From Pseudomonas sp. GOM7 (lineage in GTDB: Bacteria; Pseudomonadota; Gammaproteobacteria; Pseudomonadales; Pseudomonadaceae), in assembly GCF_026723825.1 (NCBI RefSeq), contig NZ_CP113519.1, positions 1,550,001-1,614,000 on the forward strand: a DNA stretch of 64,000 nt, given 5' to 3'. Below the pieces are notes generated by a model. The model ran no database searches. It saw only the letters and a list, made by a program, of their open reading frames with translations, and was not told where the DNA came from. The translations under genes and the position numbers were made by a program. Of this stretch, positions 20,240 to 29,602 are shown one piece after another. Each line of letters opens with the position of its first letter. Within the stretch, counting starts at the first letter, position 1.

Positions 20240-20938
20240 TTATCCACGCCCCCGCGTGCACCGGCTCATATCCACCTTACCCACGTACGGATTGCCCCAA
20301 CCCATCACGCAGGCCACCTGCTGGTTGCGCTGGCGCTCCCAGGGCTCGACCGGGTAGGCCTTGCTCCAGGCCTCGTAGAGCCGGCGATCCTGCTTCGACA
20401 GGCGCAGCTTGTAGCGATCGGACATGTAGAAATAGGTGCGTGCGATCATCCCGCGGATGGTCGGGCGTGGCATCACCTTGCGCGCCTTGAAGTCCACCAC
20501 CGTCTGGCACTGGCCGTATTGGTGCGGCTTCTGTGGCAGCCAGGCGAAGCTGTAGTTGCTGCGGTCGCCGTTCACCTCGCCGATGCTCGGCACCAGGTTG
20601 TGCAGGTCGGCCTCGGCCTTGCGGAACTGCGTATCGTTGGCCGAGCAGTTCTTGCGGCCACCTTTCTGCCAGCACTGGCGCTGATGGCCGATCACCCAGG
20701 CCGGGACGATGTGTTCCCACTCGATGCGCTGGGCACGGTTGGCGTTCTTGCGTGGCGTGTAGCCACAGGAGCGCAGGTCGACCCGATTGCCGCTGTACTT
20801 GCAGCCGCAATAGAACTCGGTGGATTGCTTGGCATACAGCGGCCAGGCCAGGCGCTTGGCCTCGGCGAAGGTGGCGGGTGCAGCATGCAGGGACAGGGCT
20901 GTGAAACAGCAGAGCAGGGGCAGTAGAGGTCGAATCAT
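20240..20938 (-). CDS. endA: Periplasmic endonuclease I family protein
   Basis: A 232-residue secreted nuclease that degrades double-stranded DNA in the periplasm. A signal peptide covers about residues 1-19 (MIRPLLPLLCCFTALSLHA). The beta-beta-alpha-metal core carries WEHIVPAWVIGHQRQCW near 74-90, with the catalytic histidine in WEH, and LHNLVPSIGEVNGDRSN near 113-129. Several cysteines suggest disulphides, consistent with export. Length matches EndA. Start is ATG 20938. Confidence 0.9.
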   Translation of the reverse strand: MIRPLLPLLCCFTALSLHAAPATFAEAKRLAWPLYAKQSTEFYCGCKYSGNRVDLRSCGYTPRKNANRAQRIEWEHIVPAWVIGHQRQCWQKGGRKNCSANDTQFRKAEADLHNLVPSIGEVNGDRSNYSFAWLPQKPHQYGQCQTVVDFKARKVMPRPTIRGMIARTYFYMSDRYKLRLSKQDRRLYEAWSKAYPVEPWERQRNQQVACVMGWGNPYVGKVDMSRCTRGRG

Positions 20939-21017
20939 GGGGCGGCAGAGTAGCCGTCACCGCCGCGCTTGTGAAGCAGGAAAATTCAGGTTTTTCAATG
21001 GCTTATATGATGGCAAA

Positions 21018-21043
21018 GCGCCCTTCTCGAAGGAGAAGGGCGC
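21018..21043 (-). terminator. Terminator hairpin after the symporter gene
   Basis: Perfect 11-bp stem GCGCCCTTCTC/GAGAAGGGCGC with a four-base loop, immediately past the stop codon, with a short T run on the minus strand. Confidence 0.7.
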
Positions 21044-21049
21044 CTGTAC

Positions 21050-22501
21050 TCAGGCGTTGGCCGAGGCGGTGATGGCTTGCACGCTTTCGCCGCGATGACG
21101 GCTGAACTGTGGCAGCAGCGAGCCGATCAGCATGCCCGCCAGGCTGATCAACAGGCCGGCCAGTTGCGGCGGCCAGAAGTCGCTTTCCTGGTAGGTCAGC
21201 TCCAGGGCGACCCAACTCGACAGGCCGAGGATGATGGCGAATAGCGCGCCCTGAGTGGTCGCACGTTTCCAGAACAGACCGGCGAACAGCGGTACCACGG
21301 CGGCTACCAGCGTCACCTTGTAGGCGTTACCGACCATCTCGTAGATGCTCGCCGTGGAGTGCAGGGCGAATACCGAAGTCGCGATGGTCATGACCACCAC
21401 GCTCACGCGCATGGCCAGCAGGAACTGGCGGTCGCTCATCACTGGCACGAAGTTCTTCAGGATGTTCTCGGTAAAGGTCACCGACGGCGCGAGCAACGTG
21501 CCCGAGGCGGTGGACATGATCGCCGACAGCAGCGCACCGAAGAACATCACCTGGGCGAACAGGGGCGTGCGTTCCATGATCAGGTGCGGCAGGATCATCT
21601 GCGCGTCCTCGGCCAGCCACTTCTGCACCATCGCCGGATCGATCAGCGAGGCCGCGTAGGTGAGGAAGATCGGCAGCATGCAGAACGACAGGTAGAACAC
21701 CGCGCCGGCCATCGAGGCACGCGCGGCGATGTTCTCGGTCTTGGCCGACATCACCCGTGCGTACACATCCTGCTGCGGGATGGAGCCGAGCATCAGCGTC
21801 ACCGCCGCAGCGATGAAGGCGACGATATCCCGTGGCTCGAAGGCATGCATGAAGGTGAACTTGCCCTCGGCTGCGGCGTGGCTGATCACCACGTCGGCGC
21901 CGCCGGCCATGTCGCCGATCAGCCAGGTCAGGTAACCCAGGCCGGCGACGATGATGATCATCTGCATGAAGTCGGTCAGCGCCACCGACCACATGCCGCC
22001 GAACAGGGTATAGAGCAGCACGATGGCGGTGCCGATCAGCATGCCCTGAGTGGTGGTGATCGAGCCGTCGGAGAGCACGTTGAACACCACACCCAGCGCA
22101 GTCAGCTGCGCCGCTACCCAGCCCAGATAGGAGCCGATGATTACCAGGCTGGTGAAGATCTCCACGTGCGGGCCGTAGCGCTTGCGGAAGAAGTCGCCGA
22201 TGGTCAGCAGGTTCATGCGGTACAGCGGCCGGGCGAAGATCAGACCCACCAGCATCAGGCAGCCGAAGGAGCCGAACGGGTCCTCGATGATGCCGGCGAA
22301 ACCTTCCTCGATGAAGGTGGCCGGGATGCCCAGCACCGCCTCCGAGCCGAACCAGGTGGCAAACACCATGGCTGCGACCAGTGGGAAGGACATGCTCCTG
22401 CCGCCAGCGGCGAAATCCTTGGAGTTCTTGACGCGAGTGGATGCATAGACGCCGACACCGACGGTGAACAGCAGGTAGATCGCAACAAACCAGATCAGCA
22501 T
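21050..22501 (-). CDS. Sodium:solute symporter (SSS family)
   Basis: A 483-residue membrane transporter of the PutP/PanF superfamily with about thirteen helices. Family marks: FATWFGSEAVLGIPATF, LYTLFGGMWSVALTDFMQM (sodium-site signature), and ALLSAIMSTASGTLLAPS (second sodium-site segment). Substrate unknown. ATG 22501 (MLIWFVAIYLL) was chosen because homologues open at this helix; an upstream TTG in frame would add 14 unconserved residues. Neither start has a good ribosome site. Confidence 0.85.
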   Translation of the reverse strand: MLIWFVAIYLLFTVGVGVYASTRVKNSKDFAAGGRSMSFPLVAAMVFATWFGSEAVLGIPATFIEEGFAGIIEDPFGSFGCLMLVGLIFARPLYRMNLLTIGDFFRKRYGPHVEIFTSLVIIGSYLGWVAAQLTALGVVFNVLSDGSITTTQGMLIGTAIVLLYTLFGGMWSVALTDFMQMIIIVAGLGYLTWLIGDMAGGADVVISHAAAEGKFTFMHAFEPRDIVAFIAAAVTLMLGSIPQQDVYARVMSAKTENIAARASMAGAVFYLSFCMLPIFLTYAASLIDPAMVQKWLAEDAQMILPHLIMERTPLFAQVMFFGALLSAIMSTASGTLLAPSVTFTENILKNFVPVMSDRQFLLAMRVSVVVMTIATSVFALHSTASIYEMVGNAYKVTLVAAVVPLFAGLFWKRATTQGALFAIILGLSSWVALELTYQESDFWPPQLAGLLISLAGMLIGSLLPQFSRHRGESVQAITASANA

Positions 22502-23022
22502 TGGATGAATACCAGTGGCTCGCCCGTCGTCCGGCGTGGGCAATGCCCGCTAGGCCGCCTGGACAGACAGAATTGTTGTTTTCATGGCGCGTCACAATTG
22601 GCGAGCGATACCCCGCAGGCGCTCACCATGCCGGGTTCGCGGCCACCTGCCGCAACGGGCCAGCAGTCTGCCAAAGCCGTAAAATATGTCAAACATATAC
22701 AGCGTGCATGACGTAAAAAAGCGACAGGCGAGCCTCGGCAAAATCACTAAGCGTCTGATAAGCAATGCGTTGGCAGGGCGTCTTGAAACAGGCTGTTCTG
22801 GATATTTTACGGGGATTTGGCGGGCATCCTTGCCTTGCAGTAGCGCTAGAGGCGCAAGGCTGGCCTGAGCTAACGCCGCACGGGCTGTCGCGCTGGCATG
22901 GCACCAGCCATAGAGCGGATCGCATGGGTGGAGTCTGCTGTGCGCCCACCCTGTCGTTGTGCCATGCGCAGATATACCGCATGCAGTCGCAGCTTTGTTG
23001 CGCAAAGCGCGCGAGTCAGGGG
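22502..23022. other. Intergenic region without recognised gene
   Basis: About 520 bases between the symporter gene and the MscS gene's 3' end. Short frames are open but show no homology or ribosome sites. A small palindrome ATATGT-CAA-ACATAT lies at 22684-22698 and could be an operator for the symporter; no matching -10/-35 pair is convincing. Confidence 0.4.
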
Positions 23023-24156
23023 CTAACTGAACCTCGGCAGACGCTGATCCTGCTCGCCGCCTTCGGCCTCCACCTGTTGCGGCAGGCCGGCGACCTTGAG
23101 CACCGGCGTTCTCTCACCCACCAGGCGCAGGTCGCGGCGCGGCAGGGCGAAGCGCACGTCCAGTTCGCGCAGGGCATCGAGCAGTTGCAGGTTGATCTCC
23201 TGCTGGATGTCCATGTACTGGTTGTAGTCCGAAGTCAGCACGATATACACCACCTCGAAGGTCAACTGGCTTTCGTCGAAGCCGAGGAAGTGCGCGCGGT
23301 CGAAACGGGTCTTGGGTGTGGCGCGGATGATATCGCCGACCTTCTCCGACACCTGGCGCACCTTGTCGCTGGGGGTGTCATAGCTGATGCCGAACTTGAA
23401 GACGATGCGCCGGGTGTCCATGCGTTTGTAGTTGTGCACCACCTGGCGCAGCAGATCGGCGTTGGCGCAGACCACCTGCTCGCCGCTGAGGCTGCGGATA
23501 CGTGTGGTCTTCAGACCGATATGCTCGATGGTGCCGGCCACCTCGCCGAACACCACGAAGTCGCCGATCTCGAAGGGCTTGTCGACACCGATGGACAGCG
23601 AGGCGAACACATCGCTGAGCACCGTCTGCACCGCCAGCGCCACGGCGATACCGCCCACACCCAGGCTGGCCACCAGCGCGGTGATATCCACGCCGAGGTT
23701 GGCCAGGATCGACAGCAGCATCACCGACCACACCACGATCAGGATCATGATGCTCATGATGGTGGTCATCACCGGGTTGTAGTTGGCGCCGCTCTTGCCC
23801 ATCACCAGGCTGCGCGACCACAGGCGCACGCCGCTATCGACCCATAGCGCCACCTGCAAGGCCAGCGCGACGAACCAGGTGTGGCTCAACGCGCTCTGCC
23901 AACTGTCGGGCAGATCCGGCAAACGCAACGCCAGCAGCAGGGAAAAAGCCAGCAGCAACAACCGGCTGGTGCGGCCGATCACCACGGCGACGAAATGCTG
24001 CCAACTGCCATCCTGATCCTTCGACCAGGCCGTCAACCGCTTGTGCAGTGCGCCGACCACGGCCCGCAGCACGCTGTAGATCAGCGCCGTGGCGACCAGC
24101 ACGATCGCCACGTTGAGCCAGATATCGCGGTTAAGCCAGATATTCCACTGTTCCAT
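23023..24156 (-). CDS. MscS-family mechanosensitive channel
   Basis: A 377-residue small-conductance mechanosensitive channel relative. Five hydrophobic segments lie in the first ~190 residues. The pore helix and beta domain carry LVASLGVGGIAVALAVQTVLSD and the FEIGDFV box, followed by the MscS cytoplasmic vestibule. Expected to release solutes at hypo-osmotic shock. ATG 24156 (MEQWNIWLN) is preceded by GGAGG. Longer than E. coli MscS (286 residues) through extra N-terminal helices, as in the YbdG-like group. Confidence 0.9.
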   Translation of the reverse strand: MEQWNIWLNRDIWLNVAIVLVATALIYSVLRAVVGALHKRLTAWSKDQDGSWQHFVAVVIGRTSRLLLLAFSLLLALRLPDLPDSWQSALSHTWFVALALQVALWVDSGVRLWSRSLVMGKSGANYNPVMTTIMSIMILIVVWSVMLLSILANLGVDITALVASLGVGGIAVALAVQTVLSDVFASLSIGVDKPFEIGDFVVFGEVAGTIEHIGLKTTRIRSLSGEQVVCANADLLRQVVHNYKRMDTRRIVFKFGISYDTPSDKVRQVSEKVGDIIRATPKTRFDRAHFLGFDESQLTFEVVYIVLTSDYNQYMDIQQEINLQLLDALRELDVRFALPRRDLRLVGERTPVLKVAGLPQQVEAEGGEQDQRLPRFS

Positions 24157-24401
24157 CGCCAGGGGCCTCCAGAAAAGGACATATAGGGTTCTGTGGGCTT
24201 TGGAGGGCAGAAGTTCCGGGCAATAGCCGGGTGGTCTCAAATAAATCCCCCTAGGCGGTGCGTATGGAAAGCAGGGCGGGGAAAGTTACATGATGCGATA
24301 AAGCGCGAGAAAGCTAAATTTAAGAGTTATAAGTGAAACTCCGGGCTAGGAGATCTGATTTGCTCAAAGTTTGCATTTGAGTTGAATAATTAGAGGTTGA
24401 T

Positions 24402-24425
24402 TAAAAACCCTGCAGAAGCAGGGTT
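24402..24425 (-). terminator. Rho-independent terminator of the NYN/STAND operon
   Basis: Minus strand AACCCTGC-TTCT-GCAGGGTT followed by TTTTTAAT, about 30 bases past the NTPase stop codon. Confidence 0.85.
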
Positions 24426-24455
24426 GTAATTCAGGTTGATTGAGCTGTCTTGATA

Positions 24456-26606
24456 TTATTTCTTTATATTGATACTGGCGAATATTATGTCTTGGAAGAT
24501 TAATTTTGTTGATTCGTTGTCTGCGTCTAGGAGTGGCATGAGGTTTTTTATTCTAATTAATGGTGCAGGTCGACCATGCATGGCCTTTCCTTCCTTGATT
24601 TCAAGGCGTTCATGCTTTTGTAGGACTTCTTTTATTATTGGCCAGTATGTGTCTTTAAGTAAAAGTACGCGCTCGTCATCTTCAGAATCTCGCAAATAGC
24701 CAAAGCGTAAAAGTTTCCTGACTATGCGCTCGAGCAGTTTTATTGCGGGATGGTCTTTTGTGGTGTCATTGGTGTTAATACTTTTGTGATTGTCAATGAA
24801 CTGTAGGATTGCCTCTTTGGAACGAATTGTTTGTGGGTCGCTTCCGCGAATATCTAACGCTTGGAAATCCGGTAAGCTGTTACCAAACTTTGTTAGATCG
24901 TCGACTACCAAAGTGCCTATGTTGACCTTTTCAAATGTGACGCCAGATATGTCGGCGCCGCATATGTCTAACCTGCTTATTTCTGCATCATGTATAATTC
25001 CGGTCGGAGAACCACCTGCGAAGGTAGCGTCATTTGTTCTTATGTAATCAATTCGCTCAATAAGATCTAAAGAGAAAGCAAGAATTACGATAGCGCCCGC
25101 GTTTGTCGGCAGGCTGTCGTTTGAGTTGTCAGAGTTGAGGCTTGAATAAAGATACTTAATAGCTTCGCTGGCATTTTTTTCTGATGAAATTACTTCTGAG
25201 AAGACGTCTAGGTGTTCTGAGCTTAGTATGGTTCTTCTTAGTATATTAGGAATTGTGCGCTTGGATAATAGTTCTAATAAGGCTTTGCCGAGGAAGTAAT
25301 ATTGAACTTCTGTATGCGGGAATTTTCTTTTTTCTTTTTCTTCAGAAACCTCCAAAAGGGCCGTGCTTCCAGATTTGTGGGTTAGTTTCTTTATGGTTGC
25401 ATCATTTGCCAATCCTTCCAGGCAAAAGCCCATTAAGAAAGATAGGTGCTCAATTTCTATGAGGTTGTTTTCTCTTTCTGCCATTTCTAATGCTATCTCT
25501 TGAAAGAGATTGATCAGCGCAGATGAAATTGTGGCGTGGTCAGTATCCTTAATGCCTTTGGAGATTATTGTGGCTTCGCGTGCAAGAAGGTTTTTTACTA
25601 AATAAGTTCTGAAACCTTGTTCCTCAATGTCGTTCCAGCCCTTAGCTTCTCTTAGTAAGTTTAGGAAAAATGGCCGGAGAGCATAGCTGCCTTCAAATAG
25701 AATATCTGAGGTTATATCTGATTCGATGTCTTCTTTCGACCACTGAGGGGAATTGGATAGGAATTTGATGGCGTCTTCTATGTTAACTGGGTGTATGTGT
25801 CCCATAGAGAGCGTGATATGCTCTCTGCTGACTTCTATTCGTGACAGAAGTTCCTGCTCGTCGAGGAAGGTGTCGCGAGCTGCTAAAAGAATTAATCCTC
25901 CTTGGCGTACCTCTTCGATAAAATCTTTTAGTGCTTTCCAAGAGTCTTCGTAGCCGTCAGCGTCAACAAGCTCATCGAATCCGTCGACTGCAGCAATTAA
26001 TAGGCCATGCCTGACTAATATTGGAACTTGCTTGCCATTAAAGCATGCAGCCATATCTTGAGTTGTAGCTGCTAAAACGTCTTTGAAATTTGAAAGCCTT
26101 CTGCCGCCGCTGCTAATATGAAGTACAGGCGGCGTTGAGGAGTCGGATACGCATTTTTCGCATTGGAATTTGGCTAGCTGGCGGATTTGGAATGTTTTCC
26201 CTACTCCCGCTGGGCCATCGAGAAGAGTAAGAGAGACTTTTTCGTTGTGCGTTTCTAGGCTATTGGCTAAAGATTGTGCTGAAACTCGCTTACCATTAAG
26301 AGTTATGTCTGAAGGAATAGTTGGGCTTTGAGTTGTTCGCTCAAATAGCCTTTTCTGAGTTTCTGCAAATCGTTTTATGTCCGCAAATTCTTGAGAGGCT
26401 AGAAGAGATTTTATATTTGAAAATTCTCCTCGTCGGTGACGTGAAGAAATGCGCCCGCTGGTGGTGTCTATATCAAAAGATAAATTTCTAGCATTTCTAA
26501 TTATATCTACTCTTTTCTTTCCTGCAAGACCTTTAACTTTAGGGTCGGTGAAAGGATCGCAAAATGCATAGATATCATTTATGATATCATTTATGTTGAT
26601 GTCCAT
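24456..26606 (-). CDS. NACHT/STAND-like P-loop NTPase of an AT-rich island
   Basis: A 716-residue protein of unknown function. Walker A is GPAGVGKT at 131-138 and Walker B is IAAVDGFDEL at about 204-213, whose DGxDEL form is typical of NACHT/STAND ATPases. A sensor-like LLAARDTF lies near 240-247. The N-terminal ~100 residues resemble nothing I know. After the NTPase core the chain is helical to about 540. Residues about 570-600 (LDICGADISGVTFEKVNIG) look like a short pentapeptide-type patch. No transmembrane segment. It follows the NYN gene by two bases, with AGGA inside that gene's end, so translation is coupled. Base composition is far more AT-rich than the flanks, implying horizontal origin. 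Defence function is inferred only. Confidence 0.8.
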   Translation of the reverse strand: MDININDIINDIYAFCDPFTDPKVKGLAGKKRVDIIRNARNLSFDIDTTSGRISSRHRRGEFSNIKSLLASQEFADIKRFAETQKRLFERTTQSPTIPSDITLNGKRVSAQSLANSLETHNEKVSLTLLDGPAGVGKTFQIRQLAKFQCEKCVSDSSTPPVLHISSGGRRLSNFKDVLAATTQDMAACFNGKQVPILVRHGLLIAAVDGFDELVDADGYEDSWKALKDFIEEVRQGGLILLAARDTFLDEQELLSRIEVSREHITLSMGHIHPVNIEDAIKFLSNSPQWSKEDIESDITSDILFEGSYALRPFFLNLLREAKGWNDIEEQGFRTYLVKNLLAREATIISKGIKDTDHATISSALINLFQEIALEMAERENNLIEIEHLSFLMGFCLEGLANDATIKKLTHKSGSTALLEVSEEKEKRKFPHTEVQYYFLGKALLELLSKRTIPNILRRTILSSEHLDVFSEVISSEKNASEAIKYLYSSLNSDNSNDSLPTNAGAIVILAFSLDLIERIDYIRTNDATFAGGSPTGIIHDAEISRLDICGADISGVTFEKVNIGTLVVDDLTKFGNSLPDFQALDIRGSDPQTIRSKEAILQFIDNHKSINTNDTTKDHPAIKLLERIVRKLLRFGYLRDSEDDERVLLLKDTYWPIIKEVLQKHERLEIKEGKAMHGRPAPLIRIKNLMPLLDADNESTKLIFQDIIFASINIKK

Positions 26607-26608
26607 TT

Positions 26609-27280
26609 TTATATCCTGTGTATCATTCCGTCGGTGTTTATATGTTTGCTGTCGAAGCTTCTGGAAATCCTATATACATATATGGGGAGTCCCCAGGCTT
26701 CAGCCACAAATGCGCCAGGCAGAAGATCATCATCATCGCCAATGACAATTGCCATTGATGCTGGTTTTTCGTCCCTTCGGAAGTTTCTACTTTCTGTTCG
26801 GCTGTAACTCAGTAGGTCGGCAACTAATGCGGTATCAACCATTTTTTGTTGGTATTCTTTTGGATCTTGCTTTCTAGCGGGTTTGCGTTCCCTTTCTCGT
26901 AGAGTGTTGTATATTGGTACTCTATTTCCTTTGCATAAAAGCTCATTCCCAAATTCAATGTCAGGAAGGTAGGAGATGCTGCCTCTTATAATTGTACGGA
27001 ATGAAGGTTTTAGATTTTCCCATGCGATTCTATGTCTGGTTGCGGTTGTGCCCATATGCCAGCCATGGTAGAGGCGAGTTTTTGTTATTTTTAGACGGTC
27101 ATTTCCTATAAGTTCTTGTGTCTTTTCTATGACCCTTTCTCTTAACATGGAATAGGTGTTATTGATTTCTCGCTCGATTATGGGTAATGGTAAGTCGTTA
27201 TTTTTTAATTTGCTTTCGTTTGTGATTCTGCTGGCGCTATCCCAGTCAATAAATAAATTTGCCGTCAAAATCCGTGACAT
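26609..27280 (-). CDS. NYN/PIN-like nuclease domain protein
   Basis: A 223-residue protein with the acidic signature of NYN (PIN-like) ribonucleases: N-terminal strand LFIDWDSA with D12 and D14, helix KMVDTALVADLL with D149 and D155, and strand AIVIGDDDDLLPG with D182-D185. These align in order with the family pattern (hhD, KxVD...D, SGDxDFxP). An insertion of about 100 residues lies between the first and second motifs. The adjacent NTPase gene is translationally coupled. No strong ribosome site is visible at ATG 27280. Low GC content. Likely cuts RNA when released or activated by its partner; that role is inference. Confidence 0.75.
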   Translation of the reverse strand: MSRILTANLFIDWDSASRITNESKLKNNDLPLPIIEREINNTYSMLRERVIEKTQELIGNDRLKITKTRLYHGWHMGTTATRHRIAWENLKPSFRTIIRGSISYLPDIEFGNELLCKGNRVPIYNTLRERERKPARKQDPKEYQQKMVDTALVADLLSYSRTESRNFRRDEKPASMAIVIGDDDDLLPGAFVAEAWGLPIYVYRISRSFDSKHINTDGMIHRI

Positions 27281-27449
27281 TGTAATTTCGCTTTTTTATC
27301 AGAAGTTTTGCTTTTGTATTCTGAGGGTTGAAATAATGGAAAAAGTCGGAAAATTTATTTTTCAACTAGTGCCTTTATTCTGCTTGATTGCAAAGCCTCA
27401 TTTTTACCGTTCAAACCCTAGCACTCAAGCCCTTCAACCGCCAGAAACG

Positions 27450-27480
27450 AAAAAGCCCCGTCAGTGATGACGGGGCTTTT
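27450..27480 (-). terminator. Bidirectional terminator downstream of tRNA-Gly
   Basis: Stem GCCCCGTCA/TGACGGGGC with a GTGA loop, A tract on one side and T tract on the other, so it can stop transcripts from either strand. Positioned to end the tRNA transcript on the minus strand before the AT-rich island. Confidence 0.88.
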
Positions 27481-27491
27481 GCTTGGCTGTC

Positions 27492-27565
27492 TGGAGCGGG
27501 TGATGGGAATCGAACCCACGGCTCTAGCTTGGGAAGCTAGGGTATTACCATTATACGACACCCGC
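27492..27565 (-). tRNA. tRNA-Gly (anticodon CCC)
   Basis: Complete cloverleaf on the minus strand. The seven-base acceptor stem begins GCGGGTG, with a GTAT/ATAC D stem. The anticodon stem CTAGC/GCTAG encloses loop TTCCCAA (CCC at positions 34-36, decoding GGG). The T loop is TTCGATT and a genomically encoded CCA end (27492-27494) is present. Confidence 0.96.
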
Positions 27566-27636
27566 AGCGGGTGCCTTTATACCGGAAGCCAGCGCAGAAA
27601 TGAAGCGCAAAGCGTATCCGCTCCGCGCTTGCACCC

Positions 27637-28524
27637 TCACACCGCGATGGCCTGCAGCTCCTGCAGCTCGCCACGCAGCGGCTGGTGCAGGCGCTTGCTG
27701 GGGGCGTTGAAGAAGTCCAGCAGCACGCGCTGTGTCTGCAGCCAGGCGGCCTTATGCTCCATGTCGAGAAAGTGGCCGGCGTCGTCGATCACGGCGAACT
27801 GGGCGTGGTCGATGTGCTGGGCGAACAGGCAGGCGTCTTCCACCGAGGTGTATTCGTCACGGTCGCCGTTGACGAACAGCAGGGGGATGTCGATGGCCTG
27901 CAGGCATTCCTTGCGGCAGTGCGCTTCCATATTGAGGATCTGCTTGATGTGGGCGTACATCTGCAGGTACTCGTGTTCGTCCAGGGTGCTAATGTGCTTG
28001 TGGTTGAAGCGCTTGAACAGCGACGGCAGGTGTTTGCCGATGGTGCTGTTGACCAGCAGGGCGACGTTGTCGCGATCGATGGCATTGAGAAAGCGCAGGC
28101 CCTTGTGCAGGTAGTCGAGCATCGGCACGTTGAGGATCGGTGAGAAGGAGCAGATGGCGGCCTTCTCCAGCGTCGCCGGGCGTTGGGCCAGGGCGAGCAG
28201 GGAGGCGACACCGCCCCAGGAGAAGGACATCAGGTAGTTGGCGCCGTAGTGGTCGATCAGCTTGAGCAGGATGGCCGCTTCGTCTTCCTTGCTGATGAGG
28301 GTGAAGTCTGTGTTGTACGGCTTCGACTGGCCGGCATAGGGCAGGTCGAAGGCCACGACGTTGTACTGCGGTTGCAGATACTTGACCGTTTGCGCGAACG
28401 AGGCGGTGGTCGCCAGAGAGCCATTGACCAGGATGATGGTCTTGCTTGCTGCCGGGTTGCCGTAGAACTCCGTGTGTACCTTGTGCTTCCTGTTGATCTC
28501 GACGACTGCGGTTTCTGGCCTCAT
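27637..28524 (-). CDS. phaG: (R)-3-hydroxyacyl-ACP transacylase/thioesterase of the PhaG/RhlA family
   Basis: A 295-residue alpha/beta hydrolase-fold enzyme that moves (R)-3-hydroxyacyl groups from ACP towards CoA, linking fatty acid synthesis to medium-chain polyhydroxyalkanoate. The opening MRPETAVVEI, NGSLATTASFAQTV (35-48), nucleophile elbow SFSWGG with S102, NGDRDEYTS and DDAGHFLDME match P. putida PhaG closely and RhlA less well. Start is ATG 28524 with AGGAGG. Stands alone between tRNA-Gly and rsuA, as phaG usually does. A RhlA-like HAA synthase is the main alternative. Confidence 0.85.
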   Translation of the reverse strand: MRPETAVVEINRKHKVHTEFYGNPAASKTIILVNGSLATTASFAQTVKYLQPQYNVVAFDLPYAGQSKPYNTDFTLISKEDEAAILLKLIDHYGANYLMSFSWGGVASLLALAQRPATLEKAAICSFSPILNVPMLDYLHKGLRFLNAIDRDNVALLVNSTIGKHLPSLFKRFNHKHISTLDEHEYLQMYAHIKQILNMEAHCRKECLQAIDIPLLFVNGDRDEYTSVEDACLFAQHIDHAQFAVIDDAGHFLDMEHKAAWLQTQRVLLDFFNAPSKRLHQPLRGELQELQAIAV

Positions 28525-28906
28525 GTCGTTTCCTCCTGGCGCAAGTAGGTCAAGGCGAGCGGCTGGCCGTTCGCGTTGGTTTGAGCAGTAAGAAAAGCGC
28601 CTGAGCGTGACAGCTTCATGTCAGGCTGGAGATTTTTATAAGTTTAGGAATTTCAAGCAGTTAGGATCGAAACAGGCGGGCGCTCCAGGCATTTTCAGGG
28701 CCGGGAGAGAGCGGTGTTACCAGGCAGGAATCCAGTCGGTGCAGAGCACCAGCAACCGAAGAATCTTTTCGTTCGTCCCGCTGTGACTGATTGGTCACGC
28801 AAAGACTTATGGTTCGATTCAAGCAGTTACCTTGCAGCCACGCAAGGGCGAGTCACATCTTTATGGACGATTGTGCTAACCGTTGGTCGGGTCGTCAGGA
28901 AAACCG
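28525..28906. other. Intergenic region upstream of phaG
   Basis: About 380 bases with no gene. An AT-rich core near 28630-28665 contains TATAAA on the minus strand, a possible -10 for phaG, without a clear -35. No repeat or structured RNA recognised. Confidence 0.35.
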
Positions 28907-29599
28907 TCAGACGCTGGCGATTTCCGCATCCGTCAGGGCACGGTACTGGCCGGGAGCCAGCTGTGGGTCGAGAGCGATCTCGCCCATGCTTTCGCGGTGC
29001 AGGGCGACGACACGGTTGCGGAAGTGGCCGAACATGCGCTTGACCTGGTGATAGCGACCCTCGAACAGGGTCAGGCGGGCGTGGTGGCTGTCCAGCACCT
29101 CGAGCTGGGCGGGCAGGGTGGTGAGATTCTCGAAGGCGAAGTACAGGCCACGGGCGAAGACTTCGGCGTATTCGTCGGTGATCGGCTGCTCGGTGGTGAC
29201 GTGGTAGACCTTGGGCTTGCGTTGCTGTGGCTGGGTGATGCGCCGCGACCAGCGCCCGTCGTTGGTGATCAGCAGCAGGCCGCTGGTGTTCAGATCGAGG
29301 CGGCCGGCCAGGTGCAGGTCGTGCTTGTCCGGCTCGTTCAGCAGGTCGAGTACGGTGCGGTGTTCGTCATGTTCGGTGGCGCTGACCACGCCCACTGGTT
29401 TGTGCAGCATCCAGTAGCGGGCGCTGCGCCCGGCCTGCAGCAGTTCGTCGTCCAGCTCGACGCGCTGGAAGTCGCGGATTTCATGGCGCGGGTCGCGGAC
29501 GGTCTGGCCGTCCACGCGTAGGCGGCCGGCGCTGATCAGCAGGCGACTGTCCTGGCGGCTGAAGCGGGGGAAGTTGCTCAGGAAACGATCCAGGCGCAT
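28907..29599 (-). CDS. rsuA: 16S rRNA pseudouridine(516) synthase
   Basis: A 230-residue pseudouridine synthase. An N-terminal S4 RNA-binding domain (about 1-60, MRLDRFLSNFPRFSRQ) precedes the catalytic domain with D102 in GRLDLNTSGLLL. The order and length match RsuA, which converts U516 of 16S rRNA; the close family of RluE/RluF differs in these motifs. It lies four bases after the CWC gene on the same strand, so it is likely the last gene of a three-gene transcript with the diguanylate cyclase. Confidence 0.9.
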   Translation of the reverse strand: MRLDRFLSNFPRFSRQDSRLLISAGRLRVDGQTVRDPRHEIRDFQRVELDDELLQAGRSARYWMLHKPVGVVSATEHDEHRTVLDLLNEPDKHDLHLAGRLDLNTSGLLLITNDGRWSRRITQPQQRKPKVYHVTTEQPITDEYAEVFARGLYFAFENLTTLPAQLEVLDSHHARLTLFEGRYHQVKRMFGHFRNRVVALHRESMGEIALDPQLAPGQYRALTDAEIASV

Positions 29600-29602
29600 G
29601 GC

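Noticed and set aside
27336..27467. Small plus-strand frame between the nuclease gene and tRNA-Gly
   Set aside because: It runs into the bidirectional terminator, has no ribosome site and no homology.
24157..27565. Integrase-mediated island inserted at tRNA-Gly
   Set aside because: No integrase gene and no copy of the tRNA 3' end at the far side of the AT-rich genes were found.
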